A stretch of 64,000 nt of DNA from Thiobacillus sp. (GTDB taxonomy: Bacteria > Pseudomonadota > Gammaproteobacteria > Burkholderiales > Thiobacillaceae), in assembly GCA_024709425.1 (NCBI GenBank), contig JANJWS010000067.1, forward strand, positions 60,253-124,252, in the 5' to 3' direction. Below, one piece after another: positions 1 through 10,499 of the stretch; the first letter of the stretch is position 1; every line of letters begins with the position of its first letter. The notes beneath the pieces are model-generated. The model did no database searches and was not told the DNA's origin. It saw only the letters and a list, made by a program, of their open reading frames with translations. Made by a program: the position numbers and the translations under genes.

Positions 1-167
1 TGGTGCTGCCTTTCCTCGTGATCGACCTTGTCGTCGCGGCGGTGCTTACCGCGCTCGGCATGATCATGCTGCCACCGCAACTGGTGTCCCTGCCTCTGAA
101 GTTGCTGCTCTTCGTCAGTATCGACGGCTGGCACCTGCTCGTGGGTTCGTTGATCGGCAGCTTCTGA
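1..167 (+). CDS. fliP: Flagellar export protein FliP, C-terminal end (partial)
   Basis: Only the last 54 codons are in the window, read in the frame starting at base 3 and ending with TGA at 165-167. The residues [20 protein letters not shown] and the ending [14 protein letters not shown] match the last membrane segments of FliP/SctR, a core pore subunit of the flagellar or type III export gate in the inner membrane. The stop overlaps the ATG of the next gene (fliQ), as in fliPQR operons. FliP is preferred over the virulence homologue SctR because the neighbours read as FliQ and FliR, but the missing N-terminus prevents a firm choice. Confidence 0.85.
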   Translation, partial: VLPFLVIDLVVAAVLTALGMIMLPPQLVSLPLKLLLFVSIDGWHLLVGSLIGSF

Positions 168-421
168 TGGAAGATCTCGCCCGCGACGCGCTCTGGCTCG
201 CACTGCTCATCGCGGCGCCGCTGCTGCTGGCCGGGCTGGCGGTGGCCGTCGCCGTCAGTCTGTTCCAGGCGGCCACGCAGATCCTCGAACCGACGCTGTC
301 CTTCGTGCCCAAGCTCCTCGTCGTGGCAGTGGTACTGGCGATCCTCGGCAACTGGATGGGCGGGCAGCTCGCCGAATTCGCACGTACACTGCTGACCGAC
401 TTCCCGACCCTGCTGGAATGA
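167..421 (+). CDS. fliQ: Flagellar export gate subunit FliQ
   Basis: 84 residues, the usual FliQ length, with two membrane helices (about 10-35 and 48-70). The stretch QAATQILEPTLSFVPKL is the FliQ signature between the helices. FliQ joins FliP and FliR in the export gate at the base of the flagellar rod. The ATG overlaps the fliP stop by one base, and the 3' end overlaps fliR by four bases, so translation is probably coupled along fliPQR. Confidence 0.92.
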   Translation: MEDLARDALWLALLIAAPLLLAGLAVAVAVSLFQAATQILEPTLSFVPKLLVVAVVLAILGNWMGGQLAEFARTLLTDFPTLLE

Positions 422-1164
422 TCCCTCTTGGTGAATCGCACTTGGCCGTGTGGGCGCTCGTGTTCGCGCGCATCGGTGGCTGGGCGTGGTTCGATCCGCT
501 CGTCGGGCGGTTGCCGCGCGCGCTGCGCCTGCTCTTTGCCGCTGCGCTCGCCGCCGCGCTGGCGCCCGGCGTGACGACTGCCGCGCCCGCGCCGTTCAGC
601 CTGCATGGCGTGCTCCTGCTCAGTCAGGAAGCCCTGTGGGGCGCCGCGCTGGCGCTGTGCGTGCGCCTCGTGTTCGCCGCTGCCGCCGCGGCGCTGGCAT
701 GGTTCGGCCACACGGCGACCGGCGGCTTGCTGACGCTCACCGCCGAGCAATCCGAACCGGCCGACGCTGCCTGGCGCACACTTGCCGCGTGGCTTGCTGC
801 CATGGCTTTTCTTGCTGCCAGTGGCCACCTGCTCGTCGTCGACGCCCTGCGTGACAGCTTTACTGCAATGCCCGCCGCCGTCCTGCCTGCCGCCGAGAAT
901 TTGCGCGAACTGGGTGAAGCCGGCAGCTGGCTGTTCGCCACCGGTATCCAGTTGGCCCTGCCGCTCCTCGCGCTGGCGCTGCTCATTCAACTCGCCTTCG
1001 GCGTGCTCGCGCGCGGTGCGCTTGGCCTCGACATGTTTTCCGCGGGGCTGGGCATCGCCGCCCTGGGCGTGCTGGCCGCGTGGGTGTGGGCAGTGCCGCT
1101 GATCGCCCAGGGCGTCGCGCAGGGCATCGAACAGATGGCCACCTGGATGGGTCGCCTCGGATGA
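418..1164 (+). CDS. fliR: Flagellar export gate subunit FliR
   Basis: 248 residues with about six hydrophobic segments and the FliR-type opening (WALVFARIGGWAWFDPL). FliR is the third pore subunit of the flagellar type III export gate in the inner membrane. The ATG lies inside the end of fliQ (ATGA overlap), and no flagellar gene follows. A hairpin with a T tract at 1231-1261 appears to end this operon before zwf. The protein is slightly shorter than typical FliR (about 260). Confidence 0.9.
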   Translation: MIPLGESHLAVWALVFARIGGWAWFDPLVGRLPRALRLLFAAALAAALAPGVTTAAPAPFSLHGVLLLSQEALWGAALALCVRLVFAAAAAALAWFGHTATGGLLTLTAEQSEPADAAWRTLAAWLAAMAFLAASGHLLVVDALRDSFTAMPAAVLPAAENLRELGEAGSWLFATGIQLALPLLALALLIQLAFGVLARGALGLDMFSAGLGIAALGVLAAWVWAVPLIAQGVAQGIEQMATWMGRLG

Positions 1165-1175
1165 TCCAACGTTTT

Positions 1176-1209
1176 TTCTTCGCACCCTGTCGCGTTTTTC
1201 GCGGATAGA
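1176..1209. repeat. Degenerate copy of the half-repeat found at 10435-10470
   Basis: Between fliR and its terminator lies a 34-base stretch beginning TTCTTCG and ending TTCGCGGATAGA. It aligns without gaps to the right arm of the large inverted repeat downstream of rubrerythrin, with differences concentrated in the middle. It looks like an older, half-size copy of the same repeat family. No function is visible. Confidence 0.5.
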
Positions 1210-1230
1210 AAGGATTCCTGCGATTGGCCA

Positions 1231-1261
1231 ATCCCGGGGTGACGAATTCCCCGGGGTTTTC
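1231..1261 (+). terminator. Rho-independent terminator after fliR
   Basis: Stem cccgggg (1233-1239) pairs with ccccggg (1249-1255) across a 9-base loop, followed by gtttt. It lies between fliR and zwf and would end the flagellar operon. Confidence 0.75.
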
Positions 1262-1299
1262 ATAGAATGAACCGCCCCCTCATCGTCCAAGGAAGCGCC

Positions 1300-2694
1300 A
1301 TGTCCGAAAAGCCGGTTTCCGATGCCCTCGTTCTGTTCGGCGCCACAGGTGATCTTGCCCGACGCAAGATATTTCCCGCCCTGCACGACATGCTGCGCCA
1401 CGGCCGCACGCTGCCGCCGGTGATCTGCGTGGCGCACACCCCGGAGTGGGACCTCGAGCGCCTGCGCCAGCACGCGCATGAGGGCATCGAGCAGTTCGGC
1501 GGCGGGGTGGACGACGCGGTGTTCCGCAATCTCGCCAGCCTGATGACCTACATCAATGGCGACTACGCGGATGCTGAAACCTTTGCCGCGCTGCGCCGCG
1601 CGCTCGAAGGTCGGCGGCATGCACTGCACTACTTCGCCATTCCGCCATCCATGTTCCCCGTGGTGGTGCGCGGCCTCGCGGCGGTCGGCTGCGCCGAGGG
1701 CGCGCGCGTGGTGGTGGAAAAACCCTTCGGGCGCGATCTCGAATCGGCGAAGTCGCTCAACGCCACGCTGCACGAGGCGCTGCCGGAATCCGGCATTTTT
1801 CGCATCGACCATTACCTGGGCAAAGAGGCGGTGCAGAACATCCTGTACTTCCGTTTCGCCAACTCCTTTCTCGAACCGATCTGGAACCGCAATCACATCC
1901 GCCAGATCCAGATCACGATGGCGGAAAACTTCGGCGTTGCCGGACGGGGGCGCTTCTACGATTCCGTCGGCGCCATCCGCGACGTGCTGCAGAATCATCT
2001 GCTCCAGATTCTCGCCCTGCTGGCGATGGAGCCGCCGCTCGGCACCAGCGCCGAAGCGGTGCGCGACGAGCAGGCCAAGCTCCTGAAGGCGATCCGCCCG
2101 CTGGCGCCGGGTGACCTGGTGCGCGGTCAGTACGAGGGCTACCGTGCCGAGGAAGGCGTCGCCCACGGCTCCGACACCGAGACGTACGCCGCCGTGCGTT
2201 TCTTCGTCGACACCTGGCGCTGGGCAGGGGTGCCTTTCATCGTGCGTACCGGCAAGCACCTGCCGCTCACCACCACCGAGATCCGCGCCGAATTCCAGTT
2301 GCCGCCGCAGCGCGTGTTCGCCCTGTCCGAGGCCGGGCCGCTGGCGCCCAACTACCTGCGCATGCGCCTGTCGCCCACCGTCTCCATCGCCCTTGGCGCG
2401 CGCACCAAGAACGCCGGCGACCGCATGGTCGGCCGCCCCGTGGAACTGTACGTGTGCAACAGCCACCCCGACGAGATGAGCGCCTACGAACGCCTGCTCG
2501 GCGACGCCATGGACGGCGAGGCCATGCTGTTCGCCCGCCAGGACGCGGTCGAGGCCGCCTGGCGCGTGGTCGAACCGGTGCTGGCCCACAGCGACCCCGT
2601 CTGCCTGTACGAGGCCGGCACCTGGGGACCAAGCGAAGCCGACCTGCTGCTGGCCGGCGGACGCTGGCACAACCCGCGGCCGCCGCAGGGGTAG
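1300..2694 (+). CDS. zwf: Glucose-6-phosphate 1-dehydrogenase
   Basis: Catalyses NADP-dependent oxidation of glucose 6-phosphate to 6-phosphogluconolactone, the entry to the oxidative pentose phosphate and Entner-Doudoroff routes. The nucleotide-binding motif [10 protein letters not shown] lies near residue 12, and the active-site signature RIDHYLGKE is present in the middle of the protein. The start at 1300 (MSEKPV) is chosen because an aaggaag ribosome site precedes it; an upstream in-frame ATG at 1267 has none. At 464 residues it is a little shorter than the usual 480-490 but has both Rossmann and C-terminal domains. It stands alone between a terminator and dapA. Confidence 0.95.
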   Translation: MSEKPVSDALVLFGATGDLARRKIFPALHDMLRHGRTLPPVICVAHTPEWDLERLRQHAHEGIEQFGGGVDDAVFRNLASLMTYINGDYADAETFAALRRALEGRRHALHYFAIPPSMFPVVVRGLAAVGCAEGARVVVEKPFGRDLESAKSLNATLHEALPESGIFRIDHYLGKEAVQNILYFRFANSFLEPIWNRNHIRQIQITMAENFGVAGRGRFYDSVGAIRDVLQNHLLQILALLAMEPPLGTSAEAVRDEQAKLLKAIRPLAPGDLVRGQYEGYRAEEGVAHGSDTETYAAVRFFVDTWRWAGVPFIVRTGKHLPLTTTEIRAEFQLPPQRVFALSEAGPLAPNYLRMRLSPTVSIALGARTKNAGDRMVGRPVELYVCNSHPDEMSAYERLLGDAMDGEAMLFARQDAVEAAWRVVEPVLAHSDPVCLYEAGTWGPSEADLLLAGGRWHNPRPPQG

Positions 2695-2730
2695 CGCCCC
2701 GTCGGAAAAGCCTCGGGCGCCAAGATGCAT

Positions 2731-2736
2731 TAGAAT
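2731..2736 (+). promoter_or_regulatory. Possible -10 element upstream of dapA
   Basis: TAGAAT lies 52 bases before the dapA start in the zwf-dapA gap and resembles a sigma-70 -10 box. No convincing -35 is seen at the right distance, so this is tentative. Confidence 0.3.
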
Positions 2737-2787
2737 GGCGGGATTTCATTGTGGTCGCGCCGCCCGCCGGCGCGTTGCGGATTCAGC

Positions 2788-3678
<891 letters not shown>

Positions 3679-3714
3679 TGCGGCCACGTTGCCGCTGAAG
3701 CCACAGGACCCCTT

Positions 3715-4800
3715 ATGCGCGTTTTGCCCCTGCTGTTGTTGACCGCCCTGGCCGCCACCGGTTGCGGCATGATGGAATCGAAGAAGATCGACTACAAGTC
3801 GTCGACGAAGCTTCCGACGCTGGAAGTGCCACCCGACCTGGTCGCGCCTACCGGCGACAACCGCTATGCGATTCCCGACGCGCAGGGCAGCGGCGCCGCG
3901 ACGCTCTCCACCTACAGCCAGGAACGCAAGACCGCGCCCAGCGGTGCGCAGACCCTACTGCCGCAGCAGGACAAGGCACGCATCGAGCGCGCCGGCACGC
4001 AGCGCTGGCTCGTGGTGCAGGCGACGCCGCAGCAGGTGTGGCCGGTGATCAAGGATTTCTGGCAGGAGACCGGCTTCATCATCAACCTCGAATCGCCCGA
4101 AACCGGGGTGATGGAAACCGACTGGGCGGAGAACCGCGCAAACATTCCGCACGACGCGATTCGCCGCACGCTCGGCAAGGTGCTCGAAGGCTTGTACTCG
4201 ACCGCCGAGCGCGACAAGTTCCGCAGCCGTATCGAAGCGGGGCAGGGCGGCACCGAAATCTACCTCAGCCACCGCGGCATGATGGAAGTCTACGCCACCG
4301 AGGGCAGGGACAAGACCGTGTGGCAGCCGCGTCCGTCCGACCCCGAACTCGAAGCGGAAATGCTGCGCCGGCTCATGCTGCGCTTCGGCGTCGAGGAAAA
4401 CCGTGCCCAGGCCCTGCTGGCGCAGCAGCAGACGGCGGAGCAGGCGCGCATCGTGCGCGATGCCGGCAGCGCCCTGCTGGAAGTCGACGAGCCGTTCGAC
4501 CGCGCCTGGCGCCGCGTCGGCCTCGCGCTCGACCGCGTCGGTTTCGCGGTGGAAGACCGCGACCGCTCGAAAGGGGCGTACTTTGTGCGCTACATCGACC
4601 CCGACACCGACAATGCGAGCAAGCGTGACGATGGCGTGTTGGCCAAGCTGGCATTCTGGCGCAGCAAGAAACCGCAGGCTTCGCCGCAGGTACGCATCGT
4701 CGTCGTGGAGGCGGGCGAGAAGAGCCGCGTCAACATCGAGGGCGCGGACGCCAATACGCAGAGCCGCATCCTCAACCTGCTGCACAAGGAACTGAAGTAA
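3715..4800 (+). CDS. bamC: Outer membrane assembly lipoprotein BamC
   Basis: A lipoprotein of 361 residues with a short hydrophobic signal and a lipobox LAATGC (acylated Cys at about residue 17). The unstructured N-terminal signature TLEVPPDLVAP, which binds BamD in other species, follows near residue 40. Two helix-grip domains make up the rest (about 95-220 and 245-360). BamC is an accessory subunit of the BAM complex that folds beta-barrel proteins. Its place just after dapA is conserved in beta- and gammaproteobacteria. Confidence 0.92.
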   Translation: MRVLPLLLLTALAATGCGMMESKKIDYKSSTKLPTLEVPPDLVAPTGDNRYAIPDAQGSGAATLSTYSQERKTAPSGAQTLLPQQDKARIERAGTQRWLVVQATPQQVWPVIKDFWQETGFIINLESPETGVMETDWAENRANIPHDAIRRTLGKVLEGLYSTAERDKFRSRIEAGQGGTEIYLSHRGMMEVYATEGRDKTVWQPRPSDPELEAEMLRRLMLRFGVEENRAQALLAQQQTAEQARIVRDAGSALLEVDEPFDRAWRRVGLALDRVGFAVEDRDRSKGAYFVRYIDPDTDNASKRDDGVLAKLAFWRSKKPQASPQVRIVVVEAGEKSRVNIEGADANTQSRILNLLHKELK

Positions 4801-4816
4801 GGCGGAACGCGGTAGC

Positions 4817-5575
4817 ATGCGATTCGCCAGCCTGGGGAGTGGCAGCGCCGGCAACGGCCTGGTGATCGCGGCCGGTTCCACACGGGTGCTGATGGATTGT
4901 GGCTTCGGGCTGGCCGATAGCGTGGCCCGGCTGGCGCGCCTGGGGTTGGCCCCGGACGATCTGGCCGGCATCGTGGTGACGCACGAGCATGCCGACCATT
5001 TGGGCGGCGTCGGGCGGCTGGCGCGTAAGTACCGGCTGCCGGTGTGGCTCACAGCCGGCACGCTGGCGATGGCGCAGGATCTCGAAGGCGTGGCGGTTCG
5101 GGTGATCGACAGCCACGCGGCGTTCGTCATCGACGGGCTGGAACTCATGCCCTACCCGGTGCCGCACGACGCGCGCGAGCCGGTGCAGTACGTGTTCAGC
5201 GACGGCGTCCGGCGGTTGGGCGTGCTGACCGACGCCGGCTGCAGCACGCCGCACATCGAGGCGACGCTGGCCGGGGTGGATGCGCTGGTGCTGGAATGCA
5301 ACCACGACGCCGACATGTTGCAGAACGGCCCGTATCCGGCCAGCCTCAAGCGCCGCGTCGGCGGGCGTTTCGGGCATCTGGAGAACGGCCAGGCAGCGGC
5401 CCTGCTGGCGAAACTGGTGCATGACCGGCTGCAATGCGTGATGGCGGCGCACGTCTCGCTGAAGAACAACACACCCGCGCTGGCACAGCGGGCGCTGGCG
5501 CAGGCGCTGGGTTGTGCGGAAAGGGATGTGCGCGTGGCCTGCCAGGATGCGGGCTTTGACTGGATCGAAATTTGA
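4817..5575 (+). CDS. Metallo-beta-lactamase-fold hydrolase of the WalJ/YycJ type
   Basis: 252 residues opening with MRFASLGSGSAGN, the hallmark of the YycJ/WalJ branch, followed by the di-metal motif THEHADH (about residues 55-61) and later metal-binding His/Asp positions (NHDAD, HVSLKNN). Family members are cytoplasmic nucleases or hydrolases. The exact substrate in proteobacteria is not settled and nothing here reveals it. It lies 16 bases after bamC and its stop overlaps the region just before rhlE, so it is probably co-transcribed with dapA-bamC. Confidence 0.82.
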   Translation: MRFASLGSGSAGNGLVIAAGSTRVLMDCGFGLADSVARLARLGLAPDDLAGIVVTHEHADHLGGVGRLARKYRLPVWLTAGTLAMAQDLEGVAVRVIDSHAAFVIDGLELMPYPVPHDAREPVQYVFSDGVRRLGVLTDAGCSTPHIEATLAGVDALVLECNHDADMLQNGPYPASLKRRVGGRFGHLENGQAAALLAKLVHDRLQCVMAAHVSLKNNTPALAQRALAQALGCAERDVRVACQDAGFDWIEI

Positions 5576-5586
5576 CGGGATGGACC

Positions 5587-6989
<1,403 letters not shown>

Positions 6990-6993
<4 letters not shown>

Positions 6994-7334
6994 GCTGGGA
7001 AATCCTGCTGCTGGGGCTGTTTGGTGCCGCTGCGTCGTACTGGTACGCCGGCATGCAGGCACGCGAGCAAGCCGTCGCCATCGGGCGCCGAGCCTGTGTG
7101 GAGGCCCGTGCCCAGTTTCTCGACGATAGTGTCTCCCTGCGCCGGCTGCGCCTGGCGCGCAACGCCGACGGCCAGCTGCAGTTCCAGCGTGACTTCCATT
7201 TCGAGTTCTCCGACACCGGCGACAACCGCCGGCCGGGCGTCGTGCGCATGCTCGGCGAACGGGTCGAGTGGGTCAGCCTGGACGGCGAGTGGCAGCCGGG
7301 CAAGGAGGCGAGCGTCACCCGCTTGCACAATTGA
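6990..7334 (+). CDS. DUF3301 membrane-anchored protein
   Basis: 114 residues starting at GTG, whose bases overlap the rhlE stop. One N-terminal hydrophobic helix (WEILLLGLFGAAASYWYAG) is followed by a soluble region with RRACVEARAQFLDDSV and FQRDFHFEFSDTGDNRRPG, which are typical of DUF3301. The function is unknown. The tight overlap suggests co-transcription with rhlE. Confidence 0.8.
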
Positions 7335-7599
7335 GTGCGTATTCGAGAGTGCCCCCAGCGGATCGATGGGACTGAACCGTCGGGGAAAACCAGCATTCGT
7401 TCCAGACAGTTCGTTGGCCATTCAGGTGTCCTGCGGTAGCGACAAGGGTGAGTGCGTCGTCCGCCATGACGACGCGGATGCCTTGATACCCTTCGGCATC
7501 GTGCAGGTGCGACCCTTGGCCAGCCGCAAATCGGTTTGTGTCGCCCGTGCCGTCGATGAATTTCGCCGTCCCCTCCGGACGCGCGTCACTCCTGCTCGA
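7315..7599 (-). other. Unidentified open frame without a clear start (possible gene remnant)
   Basis: On the minus strand, directly after the lactamase-fold gene, a frame stays open for about 95 codons and ends at TGA 7315-7317, overlapping the DUF3301 3' end. It contains plausible protein sequence (NRFAAGQGSHLHDAEGYQGI, then DDALTLVATAGHLNGQRTVW), but has no start near its upstream end; the only ATG would give about 50 residues. Third-position GC is lower than in neighbours. I do not recognise it. It may be a decayed gene or simply an open stretch. Confidence 0.2.
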
Positions 7600-8524
7600 T
7601 TTCCAGCACTGCGAGGCTGATCTGTGGGCCGAGGTTGGATTCGAACTCGGCCCAGGTGCGGTAAGCCTTGAGTTTTTCAGCGATCACCGGCTTCATCTCG
7701 AAATCGCTTTTTCCCTCGTCGTACATGCGGCGTACCTCGGCCATCAGGACGTCGAACCATGCCTTCTGTTCTTCGACCAGCTTGCGGTCGTCGCTTTTGC
7801 CGTGGCCGGGCACGTAGCGCTTCGCGTTGATTGCGAGTGCGCGTTCGGTTTCGCGCATCACGCCTTTGAACGTGCCGTCACGCAGGTTCATCACCTGGCG
7901 GGCGAGCACGTTGTCCCCGGTGAAGAGGATGCGATCCTCGACCATCTCGATCATGAGATCGGTCTTGCTGTGTGCATCGGTGGAGCCATGGATGCGGAAG
8001 GTCTTGCCTCCGATTTGGAAGTCCTGGCCGTCGGCCGCCTCGACGGTAGGAATCTTGGCACGGGTGCCATCCGTATACCCTTTGGTCAGGTCGGACATCA
8101 GCTTGACCCAGAACTCGGCCGCACCGTCCCTGGCCTTGCGAATCATGTCGGGGTGGCCGATGAGTGTCGCCTTTGGCCAGGCTTCGAGGATCGCCTGGTT
8201 GCCGAGCCAGTGGTCGCCGTGGACGTGGGTGTTGAACACATGGGTGACCGGCAGCCTGGTGGTTTTCCTGATCTGGGCCGCGACCATGCGCCCGACCTGC
8301 ACGCTGGAGCCGGGGTCGACGACGACAACGCCGTCGGCGGTGATCACCCAGGCCGGGTTATTCATGAAGCTCTGGTTCTCCACCGAGGGTACGCCCTGTG
8401 GACCATGGATGACATGGAGGCCGGGGGCGACCTCTTCCGCGGGGTGGGGGTGCACCATGTCGTTCGGGCCGGCGAGGGCAGGGAGGCAGAGGAGAAGGGC
8501 GGCAAGGAGGGCGATGCTGTGCAT
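7586..8524 (-). CDS. Exported metallo-beta-lactamase-fold hydrolase (SoxH-like)
   Basis: 312 residues. The signal peptide MHSIALLAALLLCLPALA suggests a periplasmic location. The mature protein has an intact di-metal motif NTHVHGDHWLGN, then further ligands (STDAHSKTD, FTGDN, PGHG). This pattern matches the SoxH/quinoprotein-relay metallohydrolase group, whose substrates are poorly defined. A ggaga ribosome site precedes the ATG. It is the last gene of a probable minus-strand group msrB-reductase-hydrolase. Compare the related protein at 59534-60454, where two of the motif histidines are missing. Confidence 0.8.
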   Translation of the reverse strand: MHSIALLAALLLCLPALAGPNDMVHPHPAEEVAPGLHVIHGPQGVPSVENQSFMNNPAWVITADGVVVVDPGSSVQVGRMVAAQIRKTTRLPVTHVFNTHVHGDHWLGNQAILEAWPKATLIGHPDMIRKARDGAAEFWVKLMSDLTKGYTDGTRAKIPTVEAADGQDFQIGGKTFRIHGSTDAHSKTDLMIEMVEDRILFTGDNVLARQVMNLRDGTFKGVMRETERALAINAKRYVPGHGKSDDRKLVEEQKAWFDVLMAEVRRMYDEGKSDFEMKPVIAEKLKAYRTWAEFESNLGPQISLAVLEIEQE

Positions 8525-8597
8525 GGTTGGTCTCCAGTCAAATGCAGGGGCGCCATGGCGCGCCAGACGGTGCCGGGGACTGCCCGGATCGTCAGGT

Positions 8598-9302
8598 CTA
8601 CCACCATTTCTCGAAAATTATGCGGCTCATCGGCACGCCCATCTCGTGCAGCAGACCGCTCATGTCTTCGACCATGCCGGGCGGGCCGCAGAGGTAGTAG
8701 AGCGTGTCGCCCGGGGCGTCGAGTGTGCGTAGCGTGTTCGCGTCGATGCGGCCGGTTGCGCCGGACCAGCCTGGCGTGGGTTGGGAAACGGTGAAACTGA
8801 CCCGCAGGTTGTCGCAGGCGCTTGCAGCCGCCTCGAGTTCGTCGCGGAAGAGGATTTCACTCGGTTCGGATACGCTGTAGAGCAGGTGCGTGCGCGTGGG
8901 CAGGTGTGCGTCGCGCACGTGGCGGAAGATCGAGAGCAGCGGGGTGACGCCGACGCCGCCACCGATCAGCACCAGATTCTCACCCATTTCCGGAAGGTAG
9001 ACGAACGGTCCCTGCCCCTGACTTACGCGCACGCGGTCGCCAGGGCGGGCGTCGTGGTGGATCCAGCGCGCAACCGGGTGACGGGTGCTGGCACGGATCG
9101 CCAGTTCGATCCCGTGGTGGTCCAGCGGCGAGGTGGTGATGGAGTAGCCAGCCGTATGGATCGCGTCTCCAAGCACCACGCTGAAATCGATCCACTGGCC
9201 CGGCAGGAACCGAAACGCCGGGTCGTCGATCGCGAGGCGCAGGACATGAATGCTGGGCGTGGCGGGCGTCAACGAGACGATGCGGGCATCGAAGTGCTGC
9301 AT
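8598..9302 (-). CDS. FAD-dependent ferredoxin/flavodoxin-reductase-type oxidoreductase
   Basis: 234 residues of the ferredoxin-NADP reductase superfamily. The FAD domain has GYSITTSPL (the RxYS-type flavin motif, with Arg not conserved). The nucleotide domain has LIGGGVGVTPLLSIFRHV and ends with YYLCGPPGMVEDM and a terminal aromatic pair (EKWW). No 2Fe-2S ferredoxin domain is fused. The ATG lies two bases after the msrB stop, with GAGGA as ribosome site, so the genes are coupled. It could supply electrons to a partner such as a methionine-sulfoxide or thiol system, but this is inference. Confidence 0.8.
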   Translation of the reverse strand: MQHFDARIVSLTPATPSIHVLRLAIDDPAFRFLPGQWIDFSVVLGDAIHTAGYSITTSPLDHHGIELAIRASTRHPVARWIHHDARPGDRVRVSQGQGPFVYLPEMGENLVLIGGGVGVTPLLSIFRHVRDAHLPTRTHLLYSVSEPSEILFRDELEAAASACDNLRVSFTVSQPTPGWSGATGRIDANTLRTLDAPGDTLYYLCGPPGMVEDMSGLLHEMGVPMSRIIFEKWW

Positions 9303-9304
9303 GC

Positions 9305-9700
9305 TCAGTCCTCGCGCGCGATGAAGTCCAGTGCCGCCGAGTTGACGCAGTAACGCAAGCCGGTGGGAGGTGGGCCATCCGGAAAGACGTGGCCGAGATG
9401 CGAACTGCATTGCCCGCACAGTATCTCGGTGCGCACCATGCCATGGCCGGTGTCGGTCTTTTCGGTCACTGCGCCCGGCGTCAATGCCTGCCAGAAGCTG
9501 GGCCAGCCAGTACCGGAGTCGAACTTGGCCGAAGACTCGAACAACGCCTGTCCGCAGGCAGCACAATGGTAGGCTCCAATTTCGTGGTGGGCCCAGTAGC
9601 GGCCGGTGAAGGCGGGTTCGGTGCCTTGCTGGCGCAGCACGTGGTATTGCTCGGGGCTGAGGCGCTTCCGCAAGGTGTCCTCATCGGGGGGAACGGTCAT
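9305..9700 (-). CDS. msrB: Peptide-methionine (R)-S-oxide reductase MsrB
   Basis: Reduces methionine-R-sulfoxide in oxidised proteins. 131 residues with the zinc-binding pairs CAAC and CGQC, the substrate motif GTGWPSFW and the catalytic cysteine in [11 protein letters not shown]. There is no signal peptide, so it is cytoplasmic. It is the first gene of a minus-strand group and diverges from the rubrerythrin operon, which has an oxidative-stress theme of its own. Confidence 0.94.
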   Translation of the reverse strand: MTVPPDEDTLRKRLSPEQYHVLRQQGTEPAFTGRYWAHHEIGAYHCAACGQALFESSAKFDSGTGWPSFWQALTPGAVTEKTDTGHGMVRTEILCGQCSSHLGHVFPDGPPPTGLRYCVNSAALDFIARED

Positions 9701-9728
9701 GGAAAAGCTCCGGAAAACGGCACGGCGA

Positions 9729-9758
9729 TTGACAGCATCATGATACCCGGTTTATTCT
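9729..9758 (+). promoter_or_regulatory. Sigma-70 promoter of the rubrerythrin operon
   Basis: A perfect -35 TTGACA (9729-9734) is followed, after 18 bases, by TATTCT (9753-9758) as -10. Transcription would begin near 9765, inside or at the edge of the palindrome at 9766-9789, leaving a leader of about 130 bases before rubrerythrin. Confidence 0.55.
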
Positions 9759-9765
9759 CCGATTA

Positions 9766-9789
9766 GATATTAGACGAAGTCTAGATATC
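9766..9789. promoter_or_regulatory. Palindromic operator candidate at the rubrerythrin start site
   Basis: The left arm GATATTAGAC and right arm GTCTAGATATC are inverted repeats (one base of difference in length) around a GAA centre. The site sits just after the -10 box, where a bound repressor would block initiation. The arms do not match a Fur or PerR box exactly; a dimeric regulator of another family is possible. The regulator is not identified. Confidence 0.5.
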
Positions 9790-9896
9790 CATGCCTAGAT
9801 GCGGGTGAAATGCTATACAAGGATAGGCCGTTCACGCGCGGCTGGGCGAGTTGCCTGCAGTCAGGCAAACCTTCACGCAACCAAGGAGATCAGGTT

Positions 9897-10316
9897 ATGC
9901 AACTCAAAGGCTCGAAAACCGAACAGCATCTGAAAGACGCCTTCGCCGGTGAATCCCAGGCCAATCGCCGTTATCTTTATTTTGCAGCCAAGGCCGACGT
10001 GGAAGGCTTCAACGATGTCGCGGCGGTGTTCCGTTCCACCGCCGAAGGCGAGACCGGTCACGCCCACGGCCATCTGGAATACCTGGAAAAGTGTGGCGAC
10101 CCGGCTACCGGCATGCCGTTCGGCCCCACCGCCGAAAACCTGAAGACCGCGATCGCCGGTGAAACCCACGAATATACTGACATGTATCCGGGCATGGCCA
10201 AGGATGCGCGTTCGGAGGGCTTTGACGAGATCGCCGACTGGTTCGAAACGCTGGCCAAGGCCGAGCGCTCGCACGCCAACAAGTTCCAGAAGACCCTGGA
10301 CAGCCTGGGTCAGTAA
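9897..10316 (+). CDS. Rubrerythrin (diiron domain only)
   Basis: 139 residues, start preceded by aaggag. It has the ferritin-like diiron core: the ligand-bearing helices carry [37 protein letters not shown] and [11 protein letters not shown]. The C-terminal rubredoxin domain of classical rubrerythrin, with its CxxC pairs, is absent, so electrons must come from another protein. Rubrerythrins reduce hydrogen peroxide in the cytoplasm. It is first in an operon with a CCG-type Fe-S protein and DUF3501, which may form its electron supply chain (inference). Confidence 0.9.
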   Translation: MQLKGSKTEQHLKDAFAGESQANRRYLYFAAKADVEGFNDVAAVFRSTAEGETGHAHGHLEYLEKCGDPATGMPFGPTAENLKTAIAGETHEYTDMYPGMAKDARSEGFDEIADWFETLAKAERSHANKFQKTLDSLGQ

Positions 10317-10361
10317 GACGACTGGAAGGGGCGGGCCCTGCGCTCGCCCCGTTCAAAGCTT

Positions 10362-10468
10362 TATCCGCGAAGGACGCGAAGGAACGCGAAGCAGAAACCG
10401 GCGATCGGTCCAGTGACGCCTGCATTGCTTCTGACTTTCTTCGTGTCCCTTCGCGTCCTTCGCGGATA
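10362..10468. repeat. Large inverted repeat between rubrerythrin and the Fe-S gene
   Basis: A perfect 21-base arm (10362-10382, core ccgcgaaggacgcgaagg) is repeated in inverted orientation at 10448-10468 across a 65-base middle. Pairing continues imperfectly inward (gcgaag / cttcg). As RNA it would form a long stem within the operon, and could limit or stabilise the message. A degenerate half copy occurs at 1176-1209. A shorter GGGGCG/CGCCCC hairpin (10328-10350) lies just before it. Confidence 0.75.
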
Positions 10469-10499
10469 GATTTTCTCGGTTTTCACAACAAGGACCGCC

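Noticed and set aside
1-1164. Virulence-type III secretion genes (sctRST)
   Set aside because: FliQ and FliR signatures fit flagellar export better and no injectisome gene is seen, although only the end of the operon is visible.
115-2730. 871-codon minus-strand frame opposite fliQR and zwf
   Set aside because: It spans three well-supported genes and a terminator, with no domain or ribosome site.
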